A DNA stretch of 64,000 bases from Bacillus cereus (GCF_025917685.1 NZ_CP089518.1:1861001-1925000), one strand, 5' to 3'; shown: positions 8,507 through 17,430, counted from the first letter of the stretch. Notes: a model not told the origin generated them from the letters alone. Numbers and translations: made by a program.

Positions 8507-9607
8507 ATTATTACGTATACGTTGTTCTGTATCAATATCGAAAAAATGAGCTTTAGTTAAACTAAAAGCTAACGGAATTTTATCGGTAGCTTTAATTTCT
8601 GAACGAGCATTGATTCGTGCAATAAAATTTTGGCTCGCAAGTTTTCCATGAATCATCGTCTCAGCTCCTAATAATTCAGCAACTTCTACTGTAATTTCGA
8701 CGGTCGATTCAGGAGAAGATTGAAGAACAATGGGTTCATCATGAATGTCTTCAGGGCGAATACCAAGTATGATTTCTTTTTTATCATATCCTTTATTCTT
8801 TAACGTTTTTAGTTGACCATCTGGTATTTTGAAGCGGATGTTTTCTATATGAAAATAATTATCTTGTAATGCCCCGGTAAAGAAATTCATAGCTGGAGAA
8901 CCAATGAATCCGCCAACAAAAATGTTTTCAGGATTATCATATACTTCTTTTGGAGTACCAACTTGCTGGATGAGCCCATCCTTCATAACAACAAGGCGTG
9001 ATGCCATTGTCATTGCTTCTGTTTGATCATGTGTCACATATATAGTGGTCGTATTTAACCGGCGATGAAGTTTAGAGATTTCTGAACGCATACTTACGCG
9101 TAATTTTGCGTCTAAATTGGATAGAGGCTCGTCCATTAAAAACACTTTTGCGTCACGGACGATAGCTCTTCCTAGTGCAACCCGTTGGCGTTGTCCACCT
9201 GATAATGCCTTTGGTTTTCGTTCTAAGTAATCTTCAAGCCCTAAGATTTTCGCCGCCTCCGTTACTCGGCGATTAATTTCATCTTTGGGAAGTTTGCGTA
9301 GTTTCAAGCCAAAAGCGATATTATCATAAACAGTCATATGTGGGTATAGTGCGTAATTTTGAAATACCATCGCAATGTTGCGATCTTTTGGAGCGATATC
9401 ATTCATACGCTCTCCATCAATATAAAACGAACCATTAGAAATGTCTTCTAGACCTGCAATCATACGTAGAGTTGTTGATTTTCCACATCCAGAAGGACCT
9501 ACAAATACGATAAACTCTTTATCTTCAATATGTAAATTAAAGTCAGAAACAGCAGTGGTTTTATTATCATAAACTTTAAAAATATGATCTAATACAAGTT
9601 CGGTCAT
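8504..9607 (-). CDS. MsmK/UgpC-type sugar ABC transporter ATP-binding protein
   Basis: 367 residues. Walker A GPSGCGKST (residues 38-46), signature LSGGQRQRVALGRA, Walker B KVFLMDEPLSNLD and the switch His in VTHDQTEAM. The C-terminal 120 residues are the TOBE/regulatory domain of carbohydrate ATPases (MsmK, MalK, UgpC, MsmX). It should energise the two permeases encoded at 13086-14981. Carrying its own ATPase is unusual, since Bacillus usually shares one MsmX among many sugar importers. It is the last gene of a minus-strand group with the two regulators; the gap to the PucR-type gene is 101 bp. Ribosome-binding site AGGAGTGAG. Confidence 0.92.
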   Translation of the reverse strand: MTELVLDHIFKVYDNKTTAVSDFNLHIEDKEFIVFVGPSGCGKSTTLRMIAGLEDISNGSFYIDGERMNDIAPKDRNIAMVFQNYALYPHMTVYDNIAFGLKLRKLPKDEINRRVTEAAKILGLEDYLERKPKALSGGQRQRVALGRAIVRDAKVFLMDEPLSNLDAKLRVSMRSEISKLHRRLNTTTIYVTHDQTEAMTMASRLVVMKDGLIQQVGTPKEVYDNPENIFVGGFIGSPAMNFFTGALQDNYFHIENIRFKIPDGQLKTLKNKGYDKKEIILGIRPEDIHDEPIVLQSSPESTVEITVEVAELLGAETMIHGKLASQNFIARINARSEIKATDKIPLAFSLTKAHFFDIDTEQRIRNN

Positions 9608-9708
9608 GATTACTCACTCCTTTTTTTGAATTAATTGAATTATAAGATTATTAAAACCGTAAGTAAATCGGCATAGTGCACAAAAGAATAAGAGGCTTTT
9701 ATGCAAGT

Positions 9709-10572
9709 TTACGAAATATCCAATGAAAGAAACGCCATATAAACTGTTACTGCACCTTCGAAAGTTTTTATATTAATTCCTGTCTTTTCAATAAATTTAT
9801 CAATTCGATATTGTAAAGTATTACGATGTAAATATAATTGTTTAGCTGCAAGAGATACATTTAAGTTACATTGGAAGAATACTTTAACGCTATCTATTAG
9901 TTCTTTGTCATTTGAAATGTGTGCCAATAATTGATTCGTGTATTTTTTTCTTTCTTCTTTCGGTAATGAGATTATTAATTGATAAGGGAGGAGTTGTTCA
10001 ATGTATGTAATTTTTTTAGATAGATAGGGAGAAAGAACAGAAAATAATTTTTGCTCCCATTGATACAGATAAGCAAATTCAGTTGTTTGCGTATAGCGTC
10101 TTCCAACAAAGAAGGATAGGGATATAAAAAAATCTGTTTCTAGTGTATCTAAGGCTGTTTGCAATACAGATTCTGGTATGTTTTCTTCTAAGATGAGAAC
10201 ACCGGCTTGTGAAGTTTCCCATATCATTGTAGTAGTAAAAGAAAACATAGACTGTAAAGCATCTTGAAATTCTTCTCTCTCTACTATAGGTTGTGTTGTG
10301 AAGAAGTGTAAAAAACGAACTGATAGTATAGAGATAATATTATTTTTGTATAATGCTTCATACCACGATTTTTCTTTTTCTGTTCTATAAAATGTATCAG
10401 TATGGATGGGTGTTAAGATGGATGAAAGCAATTGATGTTCCCTTTGATGCAATCGGATTTTTCGAATTCCGACTTTGTTTCCTTCAACTAAAAACCAGCT
10501 ATAATCCTCAGACAACACAGCTTCATTGATTTTTATATCCTCACCATAATATGTTTTTAATTGTTGAATCAT
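9709..10572 (-). CDS. PucR/CdaR-type helix-turn-helix transcriptional regulator
   Basis: 287 residues. The last 50 residues hold the PucR C-terminal HTH: NVSLAAKQLYLHRNTLQYRI followed by DKFIEKTGI, the family hallmark. The N-terminal 200 residues show no clear GAF or sugar-diacid domain and are poorly conserved to my eye. It lies 69 bp downstream of the AraC-type gene on the same strand and 101 bp before the ATPase gene, so it probably belongs to the island's control unit. The effector is unknown. Two regulators for one sugar locus suggests layered control. Start ATG follows AAAGGGGAGTG. Confidence 0.8.
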   Translation of the reverse strand: MIQQLKTYYGEDIKINEAVLSEDYSWFLVEGNKVGIRKIRLHQREHQLLSSILTPIHTDTFYRTEKEKSWYEALYKNNIISILSVRFLHFFTTQPIVEREEFQDALQSMFSFTTTMIWETSQAGVLILEENIPESVLQTALDTLETDFFISLSFFVGRRYTQTTEFAYLYQWEQKLFSVLSPYLSKKITYIEQLLPYQLIISLPKEERKKYTNQLLAHISNDKELIDSVKVFFQCNLNVSLAAKQLYLHRNTLQYRIDKFIEKTGINIKTFEGAVTVYMAFLSLDIS

Positions 10573-10641
10573 AGGAACACTCCCCTTTCTAAAATAATAG
10601 CAACAATATATTAAAGAAGTATAGATTCATTGCAATTATTC

Positions 10642-11502
10642 TTAAATTTTTGCGCTAGAATCTGGTTTGTTTTTGCTAGAATTTATAGCGTTTCTGTAAT
10701 GTGAAGGAGATAGATTCGTTTCTCGTTTAAATGATTGTGCAAAGAATGATTGGGAAGAAAAACCGGTAATAGTTGAAATATTAGAAATCGAATAGTTGGT
10801 AGTTTCTAACAATATTTTACTTTCTCTAATACGAGTTTGAATTAAGTATTCAATAGGCGAAACACCGACGAATTTCCTGAAGGAATGGGATAGATAATAT
10901 TTATTAATATGACTGATTCTTGCTAATGTATCCAGGCTGATATTTTCGTGAAAATGTTGCTTAATATAGTTTTTAATAAATTCAATATCTTTATTGATTT
11001 TTTGAGTAGATGTTTTCTCTACATTGAAAGATTTTTTTCTCATCATCTTAAGTAACAAAATTTCCAGAACATTTTGTATAATTAAATCGTAATCTTCTTG
11101 ATGGTTTTCCACTTCCTCGACCAATTGCTGAAGGTAGAAGAGGAAATTTTTTTGATCCTGTTTATAATTATGAATAGTGACTTGACTAGGATTTTCTATG
11201 GATGAAAAGGAAAGACCTTGAATACCGAGTGCGATGTATTCGAGTGGGTGATTACTATCAGACTTTTCCGTGTGCTCGATATTTGGATTGATGATAATCA
11301 AATTGTGCTCTTGGACGGGGATTTCTTCTTTGTAAAAGATAAAAGTTCCTTTGCCCTTGGTAATATACAATAGCTCTGTAAAGTGATGCGCATGAATGGT
11401 GCTATGCCAATCTTTATCGTATTTTGATTTTGTTATATAAAGAAGTTTTACTGGAAGATGGTTTCGTTGAAATTGCGGAATCTCATATACTTCATTGGAC
11501 AA
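10642..11502 (-). CDS. AraC-family regulator of the glycan island
   Basis: 286 residues. An N-terminal cupin-type sensor (about 15-110, with HHFTELLYITKGKGTFIFY) is joined to a C-terminal AraC HTH pair (about 175-275). Typical motifs are SLDTLARISHINKYYLSHSF and, later, ISTITGFSSQSFFAQSFKR. The start is a TTG at 11500-11502 with AAGGAGGGA six bases upstream. It is divergent from the transporter operon; a -10-like TATAAT on the minus strand is at 11535-11540. Three promoters in the island carry paired 21 bp-spaced direct repeats typical of this family, so it is the best candidate activator. The inducer may be galacto-N-biose or a derivative (inference). Confidence 0.88.
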   Translation of the reverse strand: MSNEVYEIPQFQRNHLPVKLLYITKSKYDKDWHSTIHAHHFTELLYITKGKGTFIFYKEEIPVQEHNLIIINPNIEHTEKSDSNHPLEYIALGIQGLSFSSIENPSQVTIHNYKQDQKNFLFYLQQLVEEVENHQEDYDLIIQNVLEILLLKMMRKKSFNVEKTSTQKINKDIEFIKNYIKQHFHENISLDTLARISHINKYYLSHSFRKFVGVSPIEYLIQTRIRESKILLETTNYSISNISTITGFSSQSFFAQSFKRETNLSPSHYRNAINSSKNKPDSSAKI

Positions 11503-11569
11503 ATGAATCCCTCCTTCGTAGACTTTTTATCTATATTATAAAGATTTTAGTGGGATATTCAGTAAAAAG

Positions 11570-11630
11570 CAAGATATCTAAAAAACAGGACAAGATGTTT
11601 ATTGTGAAAGCGTTATCTATTTTGTATTCT
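11570..11630 (+). promoter_or_regulatory. AraC-type operator and promoter P1 of the transporter/catabolic operon
   Basis: Two half-sites start CAAGAT at 11570 and 11591, exactly 21 bp apart. A -35 (TTGTGA, 11602-11607) overlaps the downstream half-site, and a -10 (TATTCT, 11625-11630) follows after 17 bp. The weak -35 embedded in the proximal half-site is the class II AraC activator layout. The same geometry recurs at 22980-23040 and 27699-27759. Confidence 0.8.
11605..11618 (+). promoter_or_regulatory. Candidate cre site (CcpA) at P1
   Basis: TGAAAGCGTTATCT matches the cre consensus TGWAANCGNTNWCA at all but the last base. It overlaps the -35/spacer of P1, so CcpA binding would block transcription in glucose (inference). 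Confidence 0.65.
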
Positions 11631-11672
11631 TTAATTATGAAAGGAAGATTAGGAGATGGGGGTAAGATAAAG

Positions 11673-13016
11673 ATGAAAAAAAAGATTTTGTTTTCTGGAA
11701 TGACAGCTTTATTATCTCTTAGTTTAATAGCCTGCCAGAGTGATACTACAAAGGTTGATAACTCTAAGAGCGGTACAGACTCTAGTAAAAAACAAATCCT
11801 TCATGTGGCGGCGCTTGAATCGGCTTATGGCAAAGAGATGTGGACCAAAATGATTGACGCATATGAAGCTGCTAATCCAAAAGTTGATGTTAAATTGACG
11901 GTGGATAAAAATCTCGAGGATGTTATCGGCTCGAATATGAAAGCAGGAAACTATCCGGATGTGGTGTTATTGGCAACCGGGAGAAAACAGGCGCTGACAG
12001 AAACATTGATTAAAGATAAAGCTTTAGAAGATATTACGGATGTTTTAGATAGGAATGTTTATGGTGAAGATGTCAAAGTCAAAGATAAGTTGGTACCAGG
12101 GCTTACTGGTACACCTGCGACTAACCCTTATAACGACGGCAAAACTTATATGGCACCAATGTTCTATAGTCCAACTGGATTATTCTATAATGCCAGCTTA
12201 TTCAAGGAAAAAGGTTGGGAAGTACCAAAGACTTGGGATGAGATGTGGGCGTTGGGCGATAAAGCGAAAACTGAAGGGATTTCTTTATTTACTTATCCTA
12301 CCACTGGTTACTTTGATACATTCTTCTACTCCCTACTATTAGGGGGGGGTGGACCTGAATTATACAATAAGGCTATGAAATATGGAGATGGTGCTTGGGA
12401 AACTGCTGAAGCAACAAAAGCCTTCGAAATTGTCGGAAAATTAGGAAAATATACAGAACCAACAACTGTTGCTAATGCAAATGATAAAGACTACAAGAAA
12501 AATCAACAATTGATTCTCGATAACAAAGCGTTGTTTATGCCAAATGGTACGTGGGTTGTTGGCGAAATGAAAGAAGCCCCTCGATCTAAAGGTTTTGAAT
12601 GGGGCATGATGGCTTTACCGACAATTGATACTAGTAGCGACCGTTATGCATTTACTTTCTTTGAACAAATGTGGATTCCTTCGGCAGCTAAAAATAAACA
12701 AGCAGCTAAAGATTTCATGACGTTTGTTTATTCTGATAAGGCCGTTGAAATTTTTGCGGAATCCAGTGCGATTCAACCTGTCAAAGGCCTTTCTAATAAA
12801 CTGACAGGTGAAAATAAATCATTCTATAGTATCTATGATAATGGAGTGAAAGTGGGTGTAGGTGGATTTGCTGCAACAAAAGCCGTTGAAGGTGTAAGTA
12901 TGCCAGATACATTATTTAGAACAATTGACAGTGTTATTTCTGGTGATAAAAAGGTGAAAGATTGGCAAAGCTCTGTTGAAAAAGTGAGTGACCAATTACG
13001 GTCTGCATTAAAATAA
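11673..13016 (+). CDS. Sugar ABC transporter substrate-binding lipoprotein (predicted galacto-N-biose binding)
   Basis: 447 residues from the ATG at 11673; a longer upstream reading in frame to 11424 runs through the promoter and is discarded. The signal peptide ends in the lipobox LSLIAC, so it should be lipid-anchored outside the membrane. The body is a family 1 extracellular solute-binding protein (…GNYPDVVLLATGRKQALTE…, WEVPKTWDEMWALGDKAK, and a C-terminal AAKDFMTFVYSDKA). It heads the operon with two permeases and a GH112 gene, which points to Gal-beta-1,3-HexNAc as ligand. A run of eight G lies in the coding sequence at 12342-12349 (Leu-Leu-Gly-Gly-Gly-Gly). Confidence 0.9.
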   Translation: MKKKILFSGMTALLSLSLIACQSDTTKVDNSKSGTDSSKKQILHVAALESAYGKEMWTKMIDAYEAANPKVDVKLTVDKNLEDVIGSNMKAGNYPDVVLLATGRKQALTETLIKDKALEDITDVLDRNVYGEDVKVKDKLVPGLTGTPATNPYNDGKTYMAPMFYSPTGLFYNASLFKEKGWEVPKTWDEMWALGDKAKTEGISLFTYPTTGYFDTFFYSLLLGGGGPELYNKAMKYGDGAWETAEATKAFEIVGKLGKYTEPTTVANANDKDYKKNQQLILDNKALFMPNGTWVVGEMKEAPRSKGFEWGMMALPTIDTSSDRYAFTFFEQMWIPSAAKNKQAAKDFMTFVYSDKAVEIFAESSAIQPVKGLSNKLTGENKSFYSIYDNGVKVGVGGFAATKAVEGVSMPDTLFRTIDSVISGDKKVKDWQSSVEKVSDQLRSALK

Positions 13017-13085
13017 ATTAGTTTTCACTACGTACAGTGGTGAGTCGCTAGTCTCACCATTGTACTTATTAACTGAGGTGATGGC

Positions 13086-13976
13086 ATGAATAAGACAACA
13101 GAAAAAAGAATTTTTATTTTTGTTTGTACTGCACCCGCACTAATCCTGTTAGCCATTTTTATGATTGTTCCTACGATTGAGGTATTCAGGATGTCCTTAT
13201 ATAAGTGGGGAGGATTTTCTAATAATAAGGTATTTGTTGGGCTCGATAACTTCAAAATTTTATGGAATGATATGAACTTCTTTCGATCTCTCCAAAACAG
13301 TATTGTATTGATTGTTATCGTTACATTTATCACGATGGTGCTGGCGATCTTATTTGCCACTTTGTTAACAAGAGAAAAAATAAAAGGTAAAAGCTTCTTT
13401 CGGATTATTTTTTATATCCCTAATATCTTATCCGTTGTAGTTATCGCGGGAATATTTTCTGCAGTTTATGACCCAACTACAGGGTTGTTAAATAATATAC
13501 TTGCTTTGTTTAACCTTGAAAACCTTCAAAAGATGTGGCTCGGTAATCAAAAGATTGCTATTTACAGCATTGGCGGGGCACTCATTTGGCAAGCAATTGG
13601 TTACTATATGGTCATGTATATGGCAGCGATGGCGAGTATCCCGGAAAGTTTTTATGAAGCATCTGCTTTGGAAGGTGCTGGACGGGTCAGACAATTTTTC
13701 AGTATTACTTTACCGTTAATTTGGAATAACATGCGGACGACGTTAACTTTCTTCGTTATTAGTACTATTAATTTAAGTTTTCTTCTCGTTCAAGCAATGA
13801 CTGGCGGCGGACCTGACGGATCGACGGAAGTGTTTTTAAGCTATATGTATAAGCAGGCTTACACCAATTCTTCTTACGGTTACGGTATGGCTATTGGGGT
13901 GGTCATTTTCCTATTCTCATTCGCATTATCTGCAATTATCAGTGGTGTCACTAAAAGGGAAGTGTTGGAGTATTAA
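13086..13976 (+). CDS. Sugar ABC transporter permease (MsmF/MalF type)
   Basis: 296 residues with six predicted membrane helices: ALILLAIFMIVPTIEVF near 18, then near 75, 110, 155, 205 and 265. The inner-membrane component loop EGAGRVRQFFSITLPLIW (about 198-215) is the EAA motif that docks on the ATPase. It follows the binding-protein gene by 69 bp and has the ribosome-binding site GAGGTGAT. It pairs with the permease at 13992 to form the channel of the island's importer. Confidence 0.92.
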   Translation: MNKTTEKRIFIFVCTAPALILLAIFMIVPTIEVFRMSLYKWGGFSNNKVFVGLDNFKILWNDMNFFRSLQNSIVLIVIVTFITMVLAILFATLLTREKIKGKSFFRIIFYIPNILSVVVIAGIFSAVYDPTTGLLNNILALFNLENLQKMWLGNQKIAIYSIGGALIWQAIGYYMVMYMAAMASIPESFYEASALEGAGRVRQFFSITLPLIWNNMRTTLTFFVISTINLSFLLVQAMTGGGPDGSTEVFLSYMYKQAYTNSSYGYGMAIGVVIFLFSFALSAIISGVTKREVLEY

Positions 13977-13991
13977 GGAGGTCCAAAAACG

Positions 13992-14141
13992 ATGGAAACA
14001 CAAAAAAGAATGACTACAGAAACAGCGTACCAAGATCCAAAAACGATGGAAAGCCAAAAAGAAATGACTGTAGAAACAGCTTATCAAGCCCCAAAAACAG
14101 TGAAGACTCAAAAAGGAATGACTACAGAAGCAATATATCGC
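13992..14141 (+). repeat. 54 bp in-frame tandem repeat at the start of the second permease gene
   Basis: Unit boundaries are 13992-14045, 14046-14099 and 14100-14141 (third unit partial). Even the CCAAAAACGATGGAAA around the true start codon is copied at the start of unit 2, so the duplication includes sequence upstream of the ATG. It encodes three Thr/Glu/Lys-rich 18-residue units. Confidence 0.8.
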
Positions 14142-14981
14142 TGTTTTATATATGTAGCACTGATTACGTTAGCAATTTCTATTATTATTCCTGTTGCATG
14201 GGTTTTCTTAGCCTCAGTGAAGAAGAACTCGGAGTTTTATGGAAGTCCTTGGGCCATGCCGAAAAGTTTCTATTTTCAAAACTTTATCGATGCTTTCCAA
14301 AAGGCAAACATGGGTACCTATATGTTGAATTCAGTCATGGTAACTGCGTTGGCTCTGTTTATTTTATTGATTGTGGCCTTACCAGCAGCCTATGTGTTGG
14401 CAAGATATACTTTTAGAGGAAGCAAATTAATAAATACTTTTTTTAAAGCTGGATTATTCATCAATGTGAACTACATTGTTGTTCCAATTTTCTTGATGTT
14501 ATTGGACGGAGATACCTTTTTACGAGGCCAACTTGGTGATGGATTTCTACTAGACAATTTATTTATTTTAGCTGTGGTATATGCGGCGACAGCGCTACCA
14601 TTTACCATTTACTTGCTGTCTAGTTTTTTTCAATCGCTTCCATCCACGTATGAGGAAGCGGCGTTGGTCGATGGTGCCGGATATTTCAAAACAATGATTT
14701 CAGTCATGATTCCTATAGCTCGTCCAAGTATTATTGCCGTCATTCTATTTAATTTTCTTGCCTTTTGGAACGAATACATTATTGCATTAACATTAATTCC
14801 AGGACCGAATAAAACGTTGCCTGTTGGGTTAATGAGCTTGATGGCAGCTCAAAAATCTGCTGCGAATTATGGTCAAATGTATGCAGGAATGGTTCTAGTT
14901 ATGCTGCCAACTTTGATTTTATACATCATTGTTCAAAAAAAATTAACACAAGGAATGACCCTTGGTGGTTTAAAGGATTAG
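13992..14981 (+). CDS. Sugar ABC transporter permease (MsmG/MalG type) with a repeated N-terminal tail
   Basis: 329 residues, about 45 longer than the usual 275-285. The extra length is a cytoplasmic tail made of three imperfect 18-residue units: METQKRMTTETAYQDPKT, MESQKEMTVETAYQAPKT and a third starting VKTQKGMTTEA. The body has six membrane helices and the EAA loop VDGAGYFKTMISVMIPIARP. It starts 15 bp after the first permease with AAGGAGG. It completes the membrane pore of the galacto-N-biose importer. An internal GTG or ATG in the repeats could be an alternate start, but the first ATG has by far the best ribosome-binding site. Confidence 0.9.
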   Translation: METQKRMTTETAYQDPKTMESQKEMTVETAYQAPKTVKTQKGMTTEAIYRCFIYVALITLAISIIIPVAWVFLASVKKNSEFYGSPWAMPKSFYFQNFIDAFQKANMGTYMLNSVMVTALALFILLIVALPAAYVLARYTFRGSKLINTFFKAGLFINVNYIVVPIFLMLLDGDTFLRGQLGDGFLLDNLFILAVVYAATALPFTIYLLSSFFQSLPSTYEEAALVDGAGYFKTMISVMIPIARPSIIAVILFNFLAFWNEYIIALTLIPGPNKTLPVGLMSLMAAQKSAANYGQMYAGMVLVMLPTLILYIIVQKKLTQGMTLGGLKD

Positions 14982-14993
14982 AGGAGGATTTAC

Positions 14994-17165
14994 ATGAAAA
15001 AGAAAAAAGGCCGTGTTACTTTACCGAGTGAAGAAAATTTTCTTAAGGAAACAAAAGAATTGATGGAACGATGGGGTGCAGATGCGATTCGCGATAGTGA
15101 TGGAACGAAACTAGATGATGATATTAAACAATTGGATGCGAAAATTTATACGACTTATTTTGTTGCTCGAGCTCACAATGAGTTCGCAGAGAAGCACATG
15201 GATGAATGCCAGCAACTTTATTTAATGAGTTTGTTTAATACTGCGCTTACTGATAGCCTTGAAATTGATTTTATGAAAGGATACTTTGAGGAACAATTAA
15301 AGCCGGATTACGTTCACAGTCCTAAAAAATACTGGGAGGTTATTGATCGGACAACAGGAGAAGTTGTTGACGTTAATGATTGGGAAGTAAACGAAGAGCA
15401 AAATCGTGTTTTGATTACGAAGGCGATTCCTTGGCATGAATATACGGTTTCATTCCTAGTCTATGCGATTTGGGATCCAACCCAAATGTATAATCATATT
15501 ACTAATAATTGGGGAGATAAGCCACATGATATTCCTTTTGATGTCAGACAGCCACATTCCAATGAATTTATGAAAACCTATTTAAAACAATGGCTGACAG
15601 AAAATCCGGATACAGATGTGGTCAGGTTTACAACGTTTTTCTATCATTTTACCCTTGTGTTCAATAATCTTGGTAAAGAAAAATTTGTCGATTGGTTCGG
15701 ATATGGTGCTAGTGTTTCAGTTGCTGCTTTGGATGCCTTTCAAAAAGAAAAGGGCTATCGCTTAAGACCAGAGGACATTGTTGATCAAGGTTATTACAAT
15801 ACTTCGTTTCGAATTCCAACTCCTGCTTTTTTAGATTATATAGATTTTGTTCATAAGTTCGTTGCTGAAGAAGCAAAGAAACTTGTAGATATTGTCCATG
15901 AAAGTGGAAAAGAAGCAATGATGTTCCTTGGTGATAACTGGATTGGTACAGAACCATATGGGAAATACTTTGAAAATATCGGATTGGACGCAGTGGTAGG
16001 CAGTGTGGGTGGGGGAGCCACACTACGTATGATTGCAGATATACCACATGTTCGTTACACAGAAGGGCGTTTCTTACCTTATTTCTTCCCAGATACTTTT
16101 TACGAAGGTAACAATCCGACGATTGAAGCGAATGAAAATTGGTTAACGGCGCGCAGAGCTTTACTGAGGAATCCTGTTGATCGTATCGGGTATGGCGGTT
16201 ATTTAAGTCTAGCCTATCAATTTCCGGAATTTATCTCCTATATTGAAAAAGTTACTGAGGAATTTCGTGAAATTCATGACACGATCAAAGGTGTGAAACC
16301 ATACAGCGGTCTTAAAGTTGCAATTTTGAATTCTTGGGGTAAGTTGAGAACTTGGCAAACACATATGGTTGCTCATGCACTATGGTATAAACAAATTTAT
16401 TCTTATTTAGGTGTTTTAGAATCCTTGAGCGGGGCTGCCGTGGAAGTTACGTTCATTAGTTTTGATGATGTCATTAACGATGGGATGCCTGAGGATATTG
16501 ACGTCATTATTAATGCCGGCGATGTGGGCACAGCTTTTTCAGGCGGGGCTAATTGGATTAATGAAAAATTAGTCACAACCATTAGGGCCTGGATGTATAA
16601 TGGCGGAGGTTTCATAGGCATTGGCGAACCTACAGCCTATCAGCATGAAGGACATTATTTTCAATTGGCAAACGTCTTAGGTGTTGACAAAGAACTAGGA
16701 TTCAGCTTATCAACAGATAAATATTTTATTAATCCTGTCCAAAATCATTTTATTTCTGCTGACAGCACCCAATTTGATTTTGGTGAAGGAATGAAAAACA
16801 TTTATGCGTTATCAGATAAAACCGAAATAATCGAATATTCAAATGGAGAAGTTCATCTTTCTAGTCATCAGTTTGGAGAAGGGAGATCCGTCTATATAGC
16901 AGGACTGCCATACAGCGAAGAAAATACACGTCTGCTGATGCGTGCGTTATACTATGCTGCCCATAAAGAAGGAGAATTTCAAAAGTATCATGCGAGCAAC
17001 ATTTATTGTGAAGTTCATGCATATCCATCTATTCAAAAAATGGCGATTGTTAACAACTCGATGGTCGAACAAATGACGGTTGTCTACGACGGACAAGGAA
17101 ACAGGAAAGAAGTGACGTTGGCACCTAGTGAAATTAGGTGGGAGGACTTTTCAAATGAAGGCTAA
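14994..17165 (+). CDS. gnpA: GH112 1,3-beta-galactosyl-N-acetylhexosamine phosphorylase
   Basis: 723 residues, the usual size of GH112 enzymes. It should cleave galacto-N-biose or lacto-N-biose with phosphate to alpha-Gal-1-P and GalNAc or GlcNAc in the cytosol. Family marks: MERWGADAIRDSDGT (24-38), RFTTFFYHFTLVFNN (211-225), and FLGDNWIGTEPYG, whose Asp314 aligns with the catalytic Asp313 of Bifidobacterium LnpA. Thr163 in WDPTQMYNH may align with LnpA Val162, a position I recall as affecting GNB versus LNB preference; this needs an alignment. The C-terminus is a beta-sandwich. No signal peptide. It follows the second permease by 12 bp with GAGGAGG, so transport and cleavage are co-transcribed. 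Confidence 0.93.
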   Translation: MKKKKGRVTLPSEENFLKETKELMERWGADAIRDSDGTKLDDDIKQLDAKIYTTYFVARAHNEFAEKHMDECQQLYLMSLFNTALTDSLEIDFMKGYFEEQLKPDYVHSPKKYWEVIDRTTGEVVDVNDWEVNEEQNRVLITKAIPWHEYTVSFLVYAIWDPTQMYNHITNNWGDKPHDIPFDVRQPHSNEFMKTYLKQWLTENPDTDVVRFTTFFYHFTLVFNNLGKEKFVDWFGYGASVSVAALDAFQKEKGYRLRPEDIVDQGYYNTSFRIPTPAFLDYIDFVHKFVAEEAKKLVDIVHESGKEAMMFLGDNWIGTEPYGKYFENIGLDAVVGSVGGGATLRMIADIPHVRYTEGRFLPYFFPDTFYEGNNPTIEANENWLTARRALLRNPVDRIGYGGYLSLAYQFPEFISYIEKVTEEFREIHDTIKGVKPYSGLKVAILNSWGKLRTWQTHMVAHALWYKQIYSYLGVLESLSGAAVEVTFISFDDVINDGMPEDIDVIINAGDVGTAFSGGANWINEKLVTTIRAWMYNGGGFIGIGEPTAYQHEGHYFQLANVLGVDKELGFSLSTDKYFINPVQNHFISADSTQFDFGEGMKNIYALSDKTEIIEYSNGEVHLSSHQFGEGRSVYIAGLPYSEENTRLLMRALYYAAHKEGEFQKYHASNIYCEVHAYPSIQKMAIVNNSMVEQMTVVYDGQGNRKEVTLAPSEIRWEDFSNEG

Positions 17166-17322
17166 TATTTTATTCATTATTAAAATTGTTCTGTTTATCG
17201 TATGCCTGTCTTTAATTATCACCTACCAAAAGACAGCTGGTAAATTCGAACTGGGGATGATGTTGATTGGATTAGCTGGTCTCTTAGGGCTGCTTTATGA
17301 TTACAATCGGAAATATGTATAA
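17155..17322 (+). CDS. Small two-helix membrane protein overlapping the GH112 gene
   Basis: 55 residues from the ATG at 17155, which overlaps the last 11 bases of the GH112 gene in another frame. GGTGGGAGG lies 8 bases upstream. Two hydrophobic segments are seen: ILFIIKIVLFIVCLSLIITY (4-23) and LGMMLIGLAGLLGLLYDY, with a short charged loop and a C-terminal NRKYV. I recall small proteins of this kind (DUF6903) beside GH112 genes in other Firmicutes. That would fit a transport or phosphorylase accessory role, but the function is unknown. The overlap implies translational coupling. Confidence 0.7.
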   Translation: MKANILFIIKIVLFIVCLSLIITYQKTAGKFELGMMLIGLAGLLGLLYDYNRKYV

Positions 17323-17430
17323 ATCAACCAGGGGAAGTGAATTGATCAAGGAATCGCATATATATGTTCAACGATAACAATTATAGAAAATTACTCAATG
17401 CTCCAAATACAAACCTAGGGGTGCGGACAA

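Noticed and set aside
11424..11672. N-terminal extension of the binding-protein gene
   Set aside because: It runs through the AraC-type operator, the -35/-10 and the AraC-type gene. The lipoprotein signal starts at 11673.
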